This document shows positions 37,765 through 48,545 of a stretch of DNA of 64,000 bases, piece after piece. The position numbers and the translations under genes were made by a program. Under the pieces are notes generated by a model. It had not been told where the DNA came from, ran no database searches, and was given only the letters and a program-made list of their open reading frames with translations. Position 1 is the stretch's first letter. Each line of letters starts with the position of its first letter. The stretch lies in assembly GCA_048013815.1 (NCBI GenBank), contig CM106585.1, positions 4,898,001 through 4,962,000 of the forward strand. Reading direction: 5' to 3'. This stretch comes from Setoptus koraiensis. Its lineage: Eukaryota; Arthropoda.

Positions 37765-39173
37765 CGCTGTTGTTGCTGGGCTGGTGTGACAGTGGCGCCG
37801 CTGTTGGTTAGACTAGTGTTGTTGCTGTTGCAAATATCTTGCAAATATCCGCTGATTAGCTGCAATTCGTCACTATTGGCCGGCTGTTGGGCCGCTCTGT
37901 TGTTGTTGTTGTTGTTGCCGCTGGGCTGCTTGCACAATCGGCGCGGCCTCTTGACGGGCTGTTGCTTTTGGGCCGTCAGATCGATCGCCTTCACCAGCAC
38001 ACTCTCTACGGCCGCGGCCTGGGACTGGGCCCGCGAGGCGGTCGGCCTCAGCGCCCGACGGTGCTGCTGCTGTTGTTGCTGCATTTGCTGGTTGCTGCTG
38101 TCGATGGCGTTGCTGTTGTTGTTGTTGTTGTTGCTGTTGTTGTTGTTGCTGCTGTTGTTGCTGCTGCTGTTGTTGCTGCTGTTGTTGTTGTTGCTGCTGC
38201 TCTGCTTGATTGTCGTCGTTTGTTTGTTACTGGCGCTGATATCAATGTTTGCCGTCGCTGACGGCTGCTTGGCCTGCGATGATGCCCGATTCGCTGTGCC
38301 AATTGTCTTGCTATTGCTATTGCTGGTGTTGTTTGCGTTTTTCGTTGCGCACAACACGCCATCACCGCCACTTCCAATGTCGCTGTTGCTTTTATTATCC
38401 TGCTGTTGTTGTTGCTGTTGTTGTTGCTGTTGTTGTTGCCGCTGCTGTTGTTGTTGCTGCTGCTGTTGCGTAACTTGCTGCCTCTGCTTGCCAGCCAGGC
38501 TCGGCTGCCTCGCTAACAAAACGCCCGCTTTAGCACCGCTAACTGCACCACTATTGTCCATGTTGTTGCTGTTGTTGTTGTTGTTGTTGCTGCTGGTGTT
38601 GCTGTTGCCGAGCTGCGGACGCACTCCCACTGACCCCACACTGCTTAAGTCGGGTACTTGTTGTTGCTGCCGCTGCAGGGGCGGCCCGAGCAGCCTCGGC
38701 GCCGGCTGCGGAACCGCCAGTGGGCTCGCCAGATTGATTTCCTGCAGTTGACGCTGTTTTTTCTGCTGCTGTTGTTGTTGCTGGTGCGACATTGATGATT
38801 TCGCTTGTTTGCCACCTGATTTGCTGTGAGTTTTTGTGTGGCTGCTTAAAATGCTGTTACTTGTCGAGTCAACTAAACCGTATTTTGTCTCTGGCTTGCC
38901 ACCACTATCTGCAGCATCATTGTTGTTCTTGTTTTTGGCTGTTTTGCTGCAACTGGAGCCACTGTTCTTGGTCTTGACGCTTTTGACGCTGGCGCCGCCC
39001 TTTAGGCCGCTCTTCAAGCCACTCTTCAAGCTAGTGGCGGTGGTGCTGGTGTCGATGTCGTTGTCTATCTCCATTGTGTCCATGTCTTGCAAGTCGTGCT
39101 TGCCAGTCTGGCCGCTAGAGCGCCCGCTGTTGGTCTTGTCGGAGCTTGGCAGCGCGAGCATGGCGCAATCCAT
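37304..39173 (-). CDS. large Q/N-rich exon of an unrecognised nuclear-type protein
   Basis: The exon reads 623 codons from ATG 39173 and ends GAA TCA G|GTAAGT at 37304, a strong donor that leaves one base, so the protein continues in an exon I cannot place. The N-terminus is acidic (MDTMEIDNDID), followed by Lys/Ser-rich sequence (GLKSGLKGGASVKSVK). Many long Gln and Asn runs follow, then a basic cluster VKRPRRLCKQPSG that could be a nuclear localisation signal, a segment DELQLISGYLQDICN, and four near-repeats of HKSEQ near the end. Long Q/N tracts with a basic patch are typical of arthropod developmental transcription factors and co-activators, but no family-defining domain lies in this exon. 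Its phase matches exon 2 of the downstream ELM2-SANT gene, 15.5 kb away on the same strand; joining them is speculation. The upstream limit of the exon is not fixed. Confidence 0.7.
37356..37415 (-). repeat. 15-nt coding repeat (HKSEQ units)
   Basis: Four copies of a 15-nt unit (CACTTTTGTGCTGTT on the + strand) encode successive HKSEQ pentapeptides at the end of the Q/N-rich exon. The period is a multiple of three, so the frame is kept. Confidence 0.9.
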
Positions 39174-39315
39174 GTGATTGTGGCCGTTGCTCGTTCGTGA
39201 TACTTGCCGATTGATAATAGTTGTTGGCGTTGTTGTTTGTGGTTGTTGTTATTGTTGCTGCTCATTGACTCACTGATTTGCGCTGCAGTTACACAAGTTT
39301 CGCTTGTTTTGTTTC

Positions 39316-39316
<1 letters not shown>

Positions 39317-39381
<65 letters not shown>
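39317..39381. repeat. (CA)n microsatellite upstream of the Q/N-rich exon
   Basis: Uninterrupted CA array of about 65 nt, roughly 150 nt upstream of the ATG of the minus-strand Q/N-rich exon. It probably lies in its 5' UTR or promoter. Confidence 0.95.
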
Positions 39382-39383
<2 letters not shown>

Positions 39384-39704
39384 GATGAAAGTTGTTGTTG
39401 CTGCCGTTGTTGCGGCGCAATCACTAGAGGGCTCGCTTTGCTTTGCCCGTTCACCTGGCTAGCTGGCTCACTCTGTCGCTCACTCAAAGGCTCATTCTTG
39501 CGTTAGTCGTGCTGTTTAATGCTGGCAAGACCAATGCCGAGACAGCCGAGAAGATATCGATGGTTGTAGTTGCAGTTGTCGCTGCCGTTTGGTGTAGACG
39601 GTAGGTGGAGTATTGGCCGTTTGAGTGCAGCATAAAAGCCAAGTTAATGTAATGATGATATAAGCTACCATTGAATTTGCACTAGATTTCTAAATAGACT
39701 AACG

Positions 39705-39925
39705 CACACACACACACACGCACACACGCACACGCACACACGCACACACACACACACACACACGGCTATCAGTAGTGTGCTGTTACGTAAGCGAGCTAGT
39801 GCGCCTGCCCTGCCCGACTAGCATTACCAGTGTTGTTGTTGCCGTAGTTGTTTTTGCTAACATTGCACAACAACAAACACACACACACACACACACACAT
39901 ACACACACACGCGCACACACACACT
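39705..39925. repeat. paired (CA)n microsatellites
   Basis: Two CA arrays with CG interruptions (39705-39763 and 39876-39926) flank a TTACGTAA site at 39783. Confidence 0.9.
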
Positions 39926-40107
39926 GCACAAACTGGCTCCCATCACTACACAGTCATCGGCAGTCTCTGGAAACGCACACACAACATGGGGAGCTCCCAT
40001 GGCTAACTTGCGTGGGCGTGGCAGTCTGGGGCACCCAAATAGTGGGGCACTTTCACTGCCACCCCAACGGAGTGTGGCCGTGCCGCACTCGATGCCCTCG
40101 GCCCGGT

Positions 40108-40154
40108 GCCCCAAGGGTACCCGTGACGGCGCCCCAAAGGTACCCGTGACGGCG
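40108..40154. repeat. 23-bp direct repeat, two units
   Basis: Two adjacent copies of GCCCCAAGGGTACCCGTGAC followed by GGC, with one G/A difference. Confidence 0.85.
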
Positions 40155-40362
40155 CCAAGTCGCACGCACTCACGCACACACACACATACTGCCTACAGGC
40201 AAGCTTATGGAACCACTGTCGAACCCTCGTACCAACGCAAAAGCGCCTGCGCACTGCTGCCCCAACTGGGCACGGTGTCCTGTACCCTGTGACCACCACT
40301 GTTTCACCCGAGGCCCGTGCACGAATTGCGCAATACCCCGGGAACGGTGCTCTCATTGATAC

Positions 40363-40397
<35 letters not shown>

Positions 40398-41845
40398 TGT
40401 GTGTCAAAAGCAATTGTTGTGGCAGTGGTGAGAGGGCGCGCTTAAATTGCCCGACCGTCTGGCCGATAGTTCACGTGCCAGTCGGATGACATGCAGGTAA
40501 TCGTTCATCCGGCACTCAAGACAAGCGAGTCCGACACTCCTGGCTCCACTCTGGGGACCAGTCGCTAGAGGCGCTGAGAGTTTTAGTGCGAGTTGCGGCC
40601 GTGGCTTCTCATCTTGTCATCTCGTCGCTCGTCTCACGGCGACACCGACAACCATCTAACAAGTGCAAGTGATTGTGATCCAGCGAGTCAAAGATCGCCA
40701 AACAATTTATGCCCGAGCAATCGCTTCGACGGTCGCTGGCCGGCCGGCTCTGGTGACTCTAATAGAGTGTGCACGGCCTCCCATTCTCGGGAGGTTGGCA
40801 GTTTATTTATCTCCCTATTGCGTCGGCTACATTTACATTTGTGTGCGCGACACTGGCTGGCACAGCAACGCGCGGCGCAAGCTGGCCACTGCGAGCTTGC
40901 CGAGCGGCACAGGCAGCGAGGTCAGAAATATTGTGCATGTGTCAATTAATCATTTTGGCACACACACACAGTGGCAATTTGGTAATCGGATCATGGCTCG
41001 CTCACGGCGGCACAGTTTTACATTATCGCCAATATGGCCTGTCTATCGCAGATGATATTATATTATAAAGTTGTGTATACCTCGCAGCTATACATCCATA
41101 CAGCCATACAGCCATATAGCTGCGAGGCGCCGGTGCAGTTCGGGCTGCTGACGCGGCGGCGGCCCGATTTGTCGGGCCGACCGGTTGGGGCCCGTCATGT
41201 CGGCTCCGCCCGAGAGAGCGTTTATATGCATGCCCGATGGTTGTGATACAGTCGTGCCCGCTGTGCCAGCAAGCGGCGAGCAGAGGTAAGAGTGGCGCAG
41301 CGGCCAGTCGGGTGCACATTGCGTAACGCAAGCTTGGCGGCGAGCAGGGCCCGCCGAGCGCTGAAACGGGCAAAACGGGCGAAACGGCGAAACGGGCGAA
41401 ACGGCGGAACGGCGGAACGGCTGCAGCGGCCGGAGTGGCGCAAACGGCTGAAACGGGAGCGAGCCAGCGGGACAAGTGTGAGAACGGCGACCGGGATTAG
41501 TAATAGGATACACGGGCCGGGCGTAATTCTATCGGGCCCAATAAAGCGACAGAGAGAGAGAGGGGGCAACGATTTCCAGTGAACAGCCAATTGAAATATG
41601 CCGATATCGCGCCAATCGGGCGCCATTTGTCGCCCGCTGCCCACACAGGCGACATACGGGCCGCGTGGGGGCGCTCTGCAGCGGCTAGGCCCGAGTTGAT
41701 ACGCGAACGGGCATGCAAACATGGCCCAAACGATGTCACACATTCGACGACACACCGAGCGAGCCATTCAAATGAGGCGTCCTCTAATTACTTGTTATAT
41801 TGTTTGTGTGTGTGTGTGTGTGACATTGGCCTGGCGTCGGGCTAA

Positions 41846-41935
41846 AGCGGGCCGCTTGACACTAGAGCGGGCCGGCTTGACGTTGCAGCGGGCCGGCTTG
41901 ACACTTGAGCGGGCCGGCTTGACATTGCAGCGAGC
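41846..41935. repeat. 21-bp minisatellite, about four units
   Basis: Units of AGCGGGCCGGCTTGACATTG type start at 41846, 41866, 41887 and 41908, with a degenerate fifth at 41929. Confidence 0.9.
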
Positions 41936-42254
41936 TGGCGGCGATTGGCAGCGCAAATTGCGACAAATATGGCAAATCGTTGCACGGCTACGGCAAACAG
42001 AGCGGCCGCGGCCACGATGATCATGATCGAGTCAATCCGCCAATAAACAACCGACAAACAACGACACGACGCACACACCAACGGACACGTAATAACGAGC
42101 AAACACACACACACACACACACATTTGACAGTGATCATTATTATTGCCCACCATTTCATTTGTTACGCAACACACATATGCTTTTTGACAAAGGCTTTGT
42201 CAAACGGTCGCTCCCAGTGACACCGCGATCGCCAGATTACATAATGGCGTCGCA

Positions 42255-42291
42255 CCGTTATGTAGTGGCTGGCTCGGCCACTACATAGCGG
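42255..42291. repeat. inverted repeat (11-bp perfect core, 7-nt loop)
   Basis: TATGTAGTGGC and GCCACTACATA form a perfect 11-bp stem, extended by CCG/CGG after one mismatch. It adjoins the TTACATAA site at 42237. Confidence 0.75.
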
Positions 42292-42540
42292 CCGGCGTAT
42301 GGGCAGCCATCTCATAATTAGGCATCATCATGAATCATGATGCTGGCGGCATCAGCTAACTGGATAGTTACTTAGTCGTGATCACTCGCTCCGCCCGCGC
42401 CATCACTCCCACGTCCGCTCCCGTCTTGCGCCCATATCCGTATATATCCGTATATCCGTATGTGAGTGCATAAGTCATTTTGCGCGGCGATCACGCCGGG
42501 CCGGGCCCGCTCCGTCTGTTCTGGTCTGGTCCGGTTCCGT

Positions 42541-42677
42541 ATAATATCATATAATATCATATAATATCATATAATATCATATAATATCATATAATATCAT
42601 ATAATATCATATAATATCATATAATATCATATAATATCATATAATATCATATAATATTATATAATATTATATAATAT
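42541..42677. repeat. 10-bp tandem repeat ATAATATCAT, 13.7 units
   Basis: Eleven perfect copies of ATAATATCAT (42541-42650), two copies of ATAATATTAT (42651-42670), then a partial unit. It is a sharply AT-only island inside the GC-rich block; the 10-bp period is close to one helical turn. Confidence 0.97.
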
Positions 42678-45600
42678 GGCCCGGCGTGCAGCACAATGCA
42701 GCCGCCGCTCGCCTGACCCCGAAACGGTCCGAAGTGGCGCCCACAAACCCAACTGCTGCTGCCAGCTGGACAGCGCTAAATGGCGGCCCAAGTGGGCCAG
42801 CCAGTCCACGGGTCAGCCAGCGTGGGGGCCGCGGCCGCTGGCTGTCCGTCTATCCGTCCAAGGCTTCGCTGCCAACAATCCCCGTAAGTGGCGTCGCAGC
42901 GACACTCGAGCATCCCCTGGGCCCGTTCTCGAAGCTTGTCGTCGTCGTCGTCTAAATCTGTTCGCAGCACTAGCCAGCCGGCGCTCACCTGAGCTGGGCG
43001 CCTCAGTCGTGCGCCCGTTTGACGCCCCAATCACAGTGCGCTAGCCTCAACATGACGCTGGTGTTAACATGAATATCAGCCGGCCAGAATTTGCACCTTT
43101 CCGCCAATCAGCCATCGGCCGTTTCCTCTCTCTCTCTCTCTGCGACTGGCGCTTGATTTTCTCTGGCACCGCTCAACTGGCGCCGCTCTACTGGCACCGT
43201 TTATCCACGGCAGGCTCCCCCTCTCGCTGGAGCTGCTGCCCGGACGCTGCCGGCCCGCCCGACCGACTGGTCCGACTGTGGACACAACGCTGCGCCGGCC
43301 GATCGGTTGACTGGCAGTCGGGCTGGCCGACACAGTGTGTCACGGATGCGCTGTCCAGCATAAGCCATTTGCGAGCAAATCAATTCTGCGGAAAGGCAGC
43401 GCTTCTTCTTTACACAATTATTATTATTAGCGCCCATGCCCGAACGAGCGAGCGGGCCGGCTCGCTGGCTGGCCGGTTTGCGGCTCGCGGCTCGCAGCTC
43501 GCGGACCAGCGACCAATTACGAGCGGGCCAAGTGCAAGGCGCCCAACCGGCCCGCCATTTGGGAATGGCGCTCAACGACGGCCAGTAATAATAATAATTT
43601 GTTGTTGTTGTTGTTGCATGTGAGCTGGTCGGCGCGGCCAAAGTCGCCGGCCGCACACAGAAAGACAGCAATTTATGAGATGAGCCCCTCCAACTGGGCG
43701 CCGCCGAGACAACAACAGCAAACGCCACGGCAGGTGCACGCCTCGGCTGTTTGTGTGACTAGCTGCGCCCGAAGTCGCTAGGTCGCCGCGATGGGCCCCT
43801 CGCCATCGGGCTGGCGGGCGGGCTGGCTATTGGGCTGGCGGGCGCGCTGGCTGGCGGGGCGCCTTCCGTTGCAACTAGACACAAGTTTAATGGCCTCGTC
43901 CCATCTAATCTGATCTGATCGGCTCTGGCCAGGCCTCACTGGCTCGGCGCGATCCGGCGCGCCGTGGCGTGCACTATTGACTGATGAGCCGCCATTACCG
44001 CCATTTGAGTGAATTAACACCTGACACGAGCTTAGGGGACCAGTTAACAATGAGATGGTTAACTAACACCCTTATATGTACTAGCAGCGTGCATAGTCGC
44101 TCAGTTGAGCCTTTTATGGGCCCTGTTTTGGTGTTGAATATTTAGCATGAATAGATTCAGCGTCAATTTTCGCGACCATCACAACACTGCACATATTCAC
44201 GCATAAACATTGCCAGCCAGTCCACGAACCAGCCAGCTACAACTGTTATGGACCAGCCCCGTTCTATCCGACGGATAGCGCCAGCGCCCCAGCCATGAAT
44301 ATCGGTATTCACGTGTTCACGATTCATCGCGTCTCTATTATATAGCAATATATACCGTATATATATATCGTATATCTCGTATATATCCGTCTGTATATCT
44401 GTGCCGCCTAGATATATATAGCGGCGATATACAAACAGAAAGATATATGTTTGCCAGATATATCAATGTTTGTTTGTGCAACGAAGCAGCAACGACTAAG
44501 AGAACGGCGCTTCGCTTCCCACGATTACAATACCAGCCTGGCGCACTGGCGAGCCGGGCCCCACCGAGCCTTGCTCAGCCAGCCAGCCAGCCGACCAGCC
44601 AATGGTGCAGCCTGGCTGGCCCACACGCCGCCAGAGCAAGCCAGACGAAGCAAGAGATATAAGTGTTACGTTGGCATTTGAAATTACTGCTCAATTGCCT
44701 CCCTTTCTGTGTATGTGCGCTCTTTTTCTTCTTATTGGCACCCTCACAATGGGGCCAGAGGAGCAAAATTATTTTGTTATACAACAACTGCTGTTGTTGT
44801 TGTTGTTGTTGCCGTTGTTGTTGCTGCTGCTACAAAAAGCAAATATACGACGATGCTGCCACTCACACCAGACTGCCACCACTACTAGTGGCGTCGACAC
44901 TAGCGACGGCACTTGCATTTGCTGGGGCTCCGCTAGGGCGCTGGCTTCGGCGCTGGCCTCGGCACGGGCAAACAGATTATGGTCACCTAATCTAGAGCAC
45001 ACACAAAGCAGAAAGAGAGCATAAAGTATTGAGACAAATAAATATCGAGTAACAGCGACACTAAACACGTACTAGTTACACCATTCACGGCTGAAACATT
45101 ATTGCCCGCGCCCGCTGTGGTCCCATAATACCCAAAAGGATGGGCGTGCCAGGGAGGGCCCCATTGGGCCTCATGGGAGCTGGCTGACTCTCAATCAGTC
45201 AGAGTGTCTGGCTAGCTCGGCCTCAAAGTCTACGATGGTCTGACATCAACCTTATATGAACTTTTATAGAACGCTCTACATTGCGAACTAGGCCAATCTA
45301 TTATTTAATAAGTCTAATAACTTAATAGCGAGATGCTTTTGTTGATTACTTTCTTGACAGTGAGGTCACTTCGGTCGATGCCTTTCTTCATCAGTTACAA
45401 TTTCTTATTTGCTACCCGACAGATTGAGCATGCATGACACAATTCGGCTCACGAGACGAGTCGATAGTAACTTGATAGAGACCATACCAGGCAACCAGCC
45501 CAAGACGATACCGTGGCAGCCGCGATGCAGCTAATTATCATTATCAGATGAGTAGTACGACGGTGTTGATAAATTCGATAGAGAAAATCTTAGAGATGAA

Positions 45601-46595
45601 TGAGTTTAGTTTCCAATAGATTGATGAGATTGAATGACCTTGATTGGAGGATTGAAACTTCCGAATTCAATTTGAATGCTCTTGATGATATCGATTCGGT
45701 GGTTACGTCGTTCTCGGCAGCTTAACCCACTAGCTTGGCCAACAGAAGGAGCAGCATCATTTAGCTCCCGAGAATGCTAAAGTGTTAAATTTGCTCCAAT
45801 GGTGATTAGGTTATTGATGTCTCGCCGGTTACGGTTGCAACATAATCCCGCATATCACATACTTTTCGAATCTATCCTTTCCTGAAGGTTAAATTAGTTC
45901 AGACATATAACCGCGCACATAGCGATTTTTTAAGCATTAAGCATTTTTTTGTTGTTGTTGTCGTCACTTTGATAATCAAATTAGTGTGAATCAATTTAAA
46001 TCGCGTCATTTTACTACTGACTCGGCAATCACTGTTACATCAAGCTGAATGTGATTGGCCCTAGTCAGATATCACGACATTTAAAGATTAAATGTTTAAA
46101 TAAATTAAAGACACGAAACATAGTTGAGTTTGTTTCAGACGACGTCTCTGATAAACGAGTATCTGCTCGTGGTATCCGATTCTCGATCACAAACCTCTTT
46201 ATCTTGGAACACACACTAATGTTTTATCATGATATCTCCCTCTGATTCTAATGACTGCCTCATTTGGGTTCATCTAACATCGCCTTTTTTTGACACAGAA
46301 ACTGTGACTAGGTAGTCGAAGGTCAACTTGTTGCACCGACACGTTTTCATCGTAACAGTGTCATGTAACATTTCAAGCGAAAGCATCCACGCTCCAGTTC
46401 GGATCGCGGTTATTCAATCGGTGACCTTTACCATATCGATTATCGAGAACCAGCATATTTCAATTAAAGTTCAATAAGTGTAAACACCTATATATATCAG
46501 TGCGGGGGCGTGAGTTGCTGCCCGAACTATTGCTGTTTATCTGGAAAACTATTAAAATCACTACAATTCATAAATATTTAGTTAACAATACAATC

Positions 46596-47363
46596 ATTTG
46601 TTCACCAGCTTATCATCCTACTACTTCATCTACTTGTTGGGCTTTTTTTCTCTACAACAGATTGCTCATCTTGTTGTCCGTAGTATGCCACATCTATCAT
46701 ATCATGAAAGATTCCTGTTTCTACAACGCCCGGTATAAGTTTGATTTTGTCACTAATAGAGGCCCAGTGATAGTCTTTGTTAGTGTTGAATTTCCAATCT
46801 AATATGAAGTTACCATTGTCCGTCATTAGTGGGCCCACTTTGCCACTACCCTCGCGTACGACAAATTCCTCGTTTTGGCCAACTATTGCTTTTATTTTCT
46901 CAATGACCACCAGACAGGCGATGGGTATCACTTCGATGGGTATGCCACGGGAATAGGATTGTCCAAGTTTCTCCGAGTCTTTGGTGTAGTCGGCGACCAC
47001 TATAAACTTTTTTGAGGCACTAGCCACAATTTTCTCCTGAAGAAGACAACCGCCACCTCCCTTGATGGCGACGAAATTTCTGTCTACCTCGTCCGCTCCG
47101 TCAATTGTGACATCAATACACGGGTCGGTGTGAAGGTCGCTCAGTGGTAGTCCGGCCTCCTTTATCAATTGTTTAGATTGGTATGATGTCGGAATGCATT
47201 TTACATTGAGCTTCTCTTTGTCAACTTTATCGCACAAGTATGTTACCAATAACACCATTGTACTACCACTACCGACTCCAATGACCATGTTATTTCGTAT
47301 ATGTTTATCGACTGCCATTTTACAGGCGGCACTCTTGGCTCCGTCCATGAGTTTGCGTTGGTG
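46596..47363. repeat. left arm of 768-bp inverted duplication
   Basis: It matches 47808-48575 in inverted orientation over 768 nt each, with no length difference. I see two substitutions: Val/Ile codon at LNVK, and one synonymous change in the Arg codon of HQRK. The inner ends are 444 nt apart. Confidence 0.95.
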
Positions 47364-47408
47364 TTGCTCTTCTTTGTGCATATCTTTATTGTCTCTTTGG
47401 TGGCTCAT
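46626..47408 (-). CDS. RPIA: ribose-5-phosphate isomerase A
   Basis: Single exon, 260 residues, the expected size. It interconverts ribose 5-phosphate and ribulose 5-phosphate in the non-oxidative pentose phosphate pathway in the cytosol. Family signatures are all present: the phosphate/substrate loop GVGSGST (44-50), DGADE with the catalytic acid region (103-107), the KGGGG loop (116-120), and VREGSGKVGPLMTDNGNFI near the C-terminus. Translation starts at ATG 47408 (MSHQRDNKD). Everything except the first 15 codons lies inside one arm of a 768-bp inverted duplication (46596-47363 with 47808-48575). This copy keeps its own N-terminus and upstream DNA, so I take it as the parental gene. Confidence 0.96.
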   Translation of the reverse strand: MSHQRDNKDMHKEEQHQRKLMDGAKSAACKMAVDKHIRNNMVIGVGSGSTMVLLVTYLCDKVDKEKLNVKCIPTSYQSKQLIKEAGLPLSDLHTDPCIDVTIDGADEVDRNFVAIKGGGGCLLQEKIVASASKKFIVVADYTKDSEKLGQSYSRGIPIEVIPIACLVVIEKIKAIVGQNEEFVVREGSGKVGPLMTDNGNFILDWKFNTNKDYHWASISDKIKLIPGVVETGIFHDMIDVAYYGQQDEQSVVEKKSPTSR

Positions 47409-47807
47409 TTGATTTGAATTATTTGGAATATTCGTGAGATTGATGGATGGGTGTTAATATTAAAACATACTCTTAGTGATGACACTCACAGATTTTCAAG
47501 ACATTTGTTTCTCATTTGATAACTTAAATTTTCCTGGCATATGACTTCGGCATGTGTGCCCAACAAATGCACATGTCTCAATCGCTAACACATGATATCG
47601 ACATTCACAATCATTAGCCAGATTGCTAGATGGCACTTGTACGATACGATCGATGACGCCTTAATGTTCCATCGATGAGGAAGTTCACGTTTTGTGATAA
47701 TATTCAAAGTTGTCTACGCGCTAGTAGCAGTAGAAAATGATTTGTACATGCAAATGACAAGAGGAAAAGTGATCATTATTATTGCCTACCATTTCATAGG
47801 ATATAAC
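47364..47807. other. 444-nt spacer between the RPIA arms
   Basis: It contains the first codons and presumed promoter/5' UTR of the minus-strand RPIA gene. It also carries the sequence that gives the + copy an alternative N-terminus. No separate gene is seen. Confidence 0.6.
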
Positions 47808-48545
47808 CACCAACGGAAACTCATGGACGGAGCCAAGAGTGCCGCCTGTAAAATGGCAGTCGATAAACATATACGAAATAACATGGTCATTGGAGTCGGT
47901 AGTGGTAGTACAATGGTGTTATTGGTAACATACTTGTGCGATAAAGTTGACAAAGAGAAGCTCAATATAAAATGCATTCCAACATCATACCAATCTAAAC
48001 AATTGATAAAGGAGGCCGGACTACCACTGAGCGACCTTCACACCGACCCGTGTATTGATGTCACAATTGACGGAGCGGACGAGGTAGACAGAAATTTCGT
48101 CGCCATCAAGGGAGGTGGCGGTTGTCTTCTTCAGGAGAAAATTGTGGCTAGTGCCTCAAAAAAGTTTATAGTGGTCGCCGACTACACCAAAGACTCGGAG
48201 AAACTTGGACAATCCTATTCCCGTGGCATACCCATCGAAGTGATACCCATCGCCTGTCTGGTGGTCATTGAGAAAATAAAAGCAATAGTTGGCCAAAACG
48301 AGGAATTTGTCGTACGCGAGGGTAGTGGCAAAGTGGGCCCACTAATGACAGACAATGGTAACTTTATATTAGATTGGAAATTCAACACTAACAAAGACTA
48401 TCACTGGGCCTCTATTAGTGACAAAATCAAACTTATACCGGGCGTTGTAGAAACAGGAATCTTTCATGATATGATAGATGTGGCGTACTACGGACAACAA
48501 GATGAGCAATCTGTTGTAGAGAAAAAAAGCCCAACAAGTAGATGA
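47748..48545 (+). CDS. second, inverted copy of ribose-5-phosphate isomerase
   Basis: The isomerase frame is intact from HQRKLMDG to the stop at 48545 and differs from the neighbouring gene by one visible residue (LNIK for LNVK). All active-site signatures are kept. The original first 15 codons are lost at the duplication edge (47808). In frame, an ATG at 47748 in the spacer would add a new hydrophobic leader (MQMTRGKVIIIIAYHFIGYN); the internal ATG at 47823 would give a slightly short but plausible enzyme. Whether it has a promoter is unknown; the spacer could drive both directions. It may be a young functional duplicate, a pseudogene not yet decayed, or an assembly error such as a misjoined haplotype. 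Confidence 0.85.
   Translation: MQMTRGKVIIIIAYHFIGYNHQRKLMDGAKSAACKMAVDKHIRNNMVIGVGSGSTMVLLVTYLCDKVDKEKLNIKCIPTSYQSKQLIKEAGLPLSDLHTDPCIDVTIDGADEVDRNFVAIKGGGGCLLQEKIVASASKKFIVVADYTKDSEKLGQSYSRGIPIEVIPIACLVVIEKIKAIVGQNEEFVVREGSGKVGPLMTDNGNFILDWKFNTNKDYHWASISDKIKLIPGVVETGIFHDMIDVAYYGQQDEQSVVEKKSPTSR

Larger units (their letters stand above)
24271..42244. promoter_or_regulatory. cluster of 24 PAR-bZIP/C/EBP-type octamers
   Basis: By eye I find TTACGTAA at 26600, 27754, 28742, 29998, 30960, 32812, 36747 and 39783. TTGCGCAA is at 24271, 27433, 33634, 37074, 37419 and 40326. The mixed forms TTACGCAA/TTGCGTAA are at 29316, 32306, 38466, 41319 and 42163. TTACATAA is at 27888, 29716, 30224, 30606 and 42237. 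These are the consensus sites of PAR-bZIP factors (Vrille/Pdp1/NFIL3: TTAYGTAA) and C/EBP (TTGCGCAA). With equal base use about two would be expected in 18 kb for this set, fewer in GC-rich DNA. The 20 kb from 44 to 64 kb shows one (60308). Function is inferred only. Confidence 0.55.
23500..45050. other. GC- and CpG-rich block with minisatellites and microsatellites
   Basis: Composition changes from AT-rich flanks to a block rich in GGCC, CGCG and GCCGGC, with frequent (CA)n and (GT)n arrays and several minisatellites. Apart from the Q/N-rich exon at 37304-39173, I find no coding sequence with recognisable domains; the many overlapping open frames are expected where stop codons are rare. The block contains most of the TTACGTAA-class octamers of the window. 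It looks like a large regulatory or CpG-island-like domain, possibly introns and upstream DNA of the Q/N-rich gene. Confidence 0.65.
39174..46595. other. non-coding stretch upstream of the Q/N-rich exon, no gene seen
   Basis: To about 45.05 kb this is the continuation of the GC-rich block with repeats listed separately, plus a TATATC-rich stretch at 44340-44460. From 45.05 to 46.6 kb it is ordinary AT-rich intergenic DNA. No open frame shows recognisable domains and no RNA gene was recognised. Confidence 0.5.

Noticed and set aside
37651..38751. 366-codon Leu/Cys-rich open frame on the + strand
   Set aside because: It is the antisense reading of CAG/CAA runs in the Q/N-rich exon; long opposite-strand frames are expected there.
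22094..39173. Direct splicing of the Q/N-rich exon to exon 1 of the ELM2-SANT gene
   Set aside because: The acceptors I could find upstream of 22094 need a donor leaving two bases, but the Q/N-rich exon leaves one.
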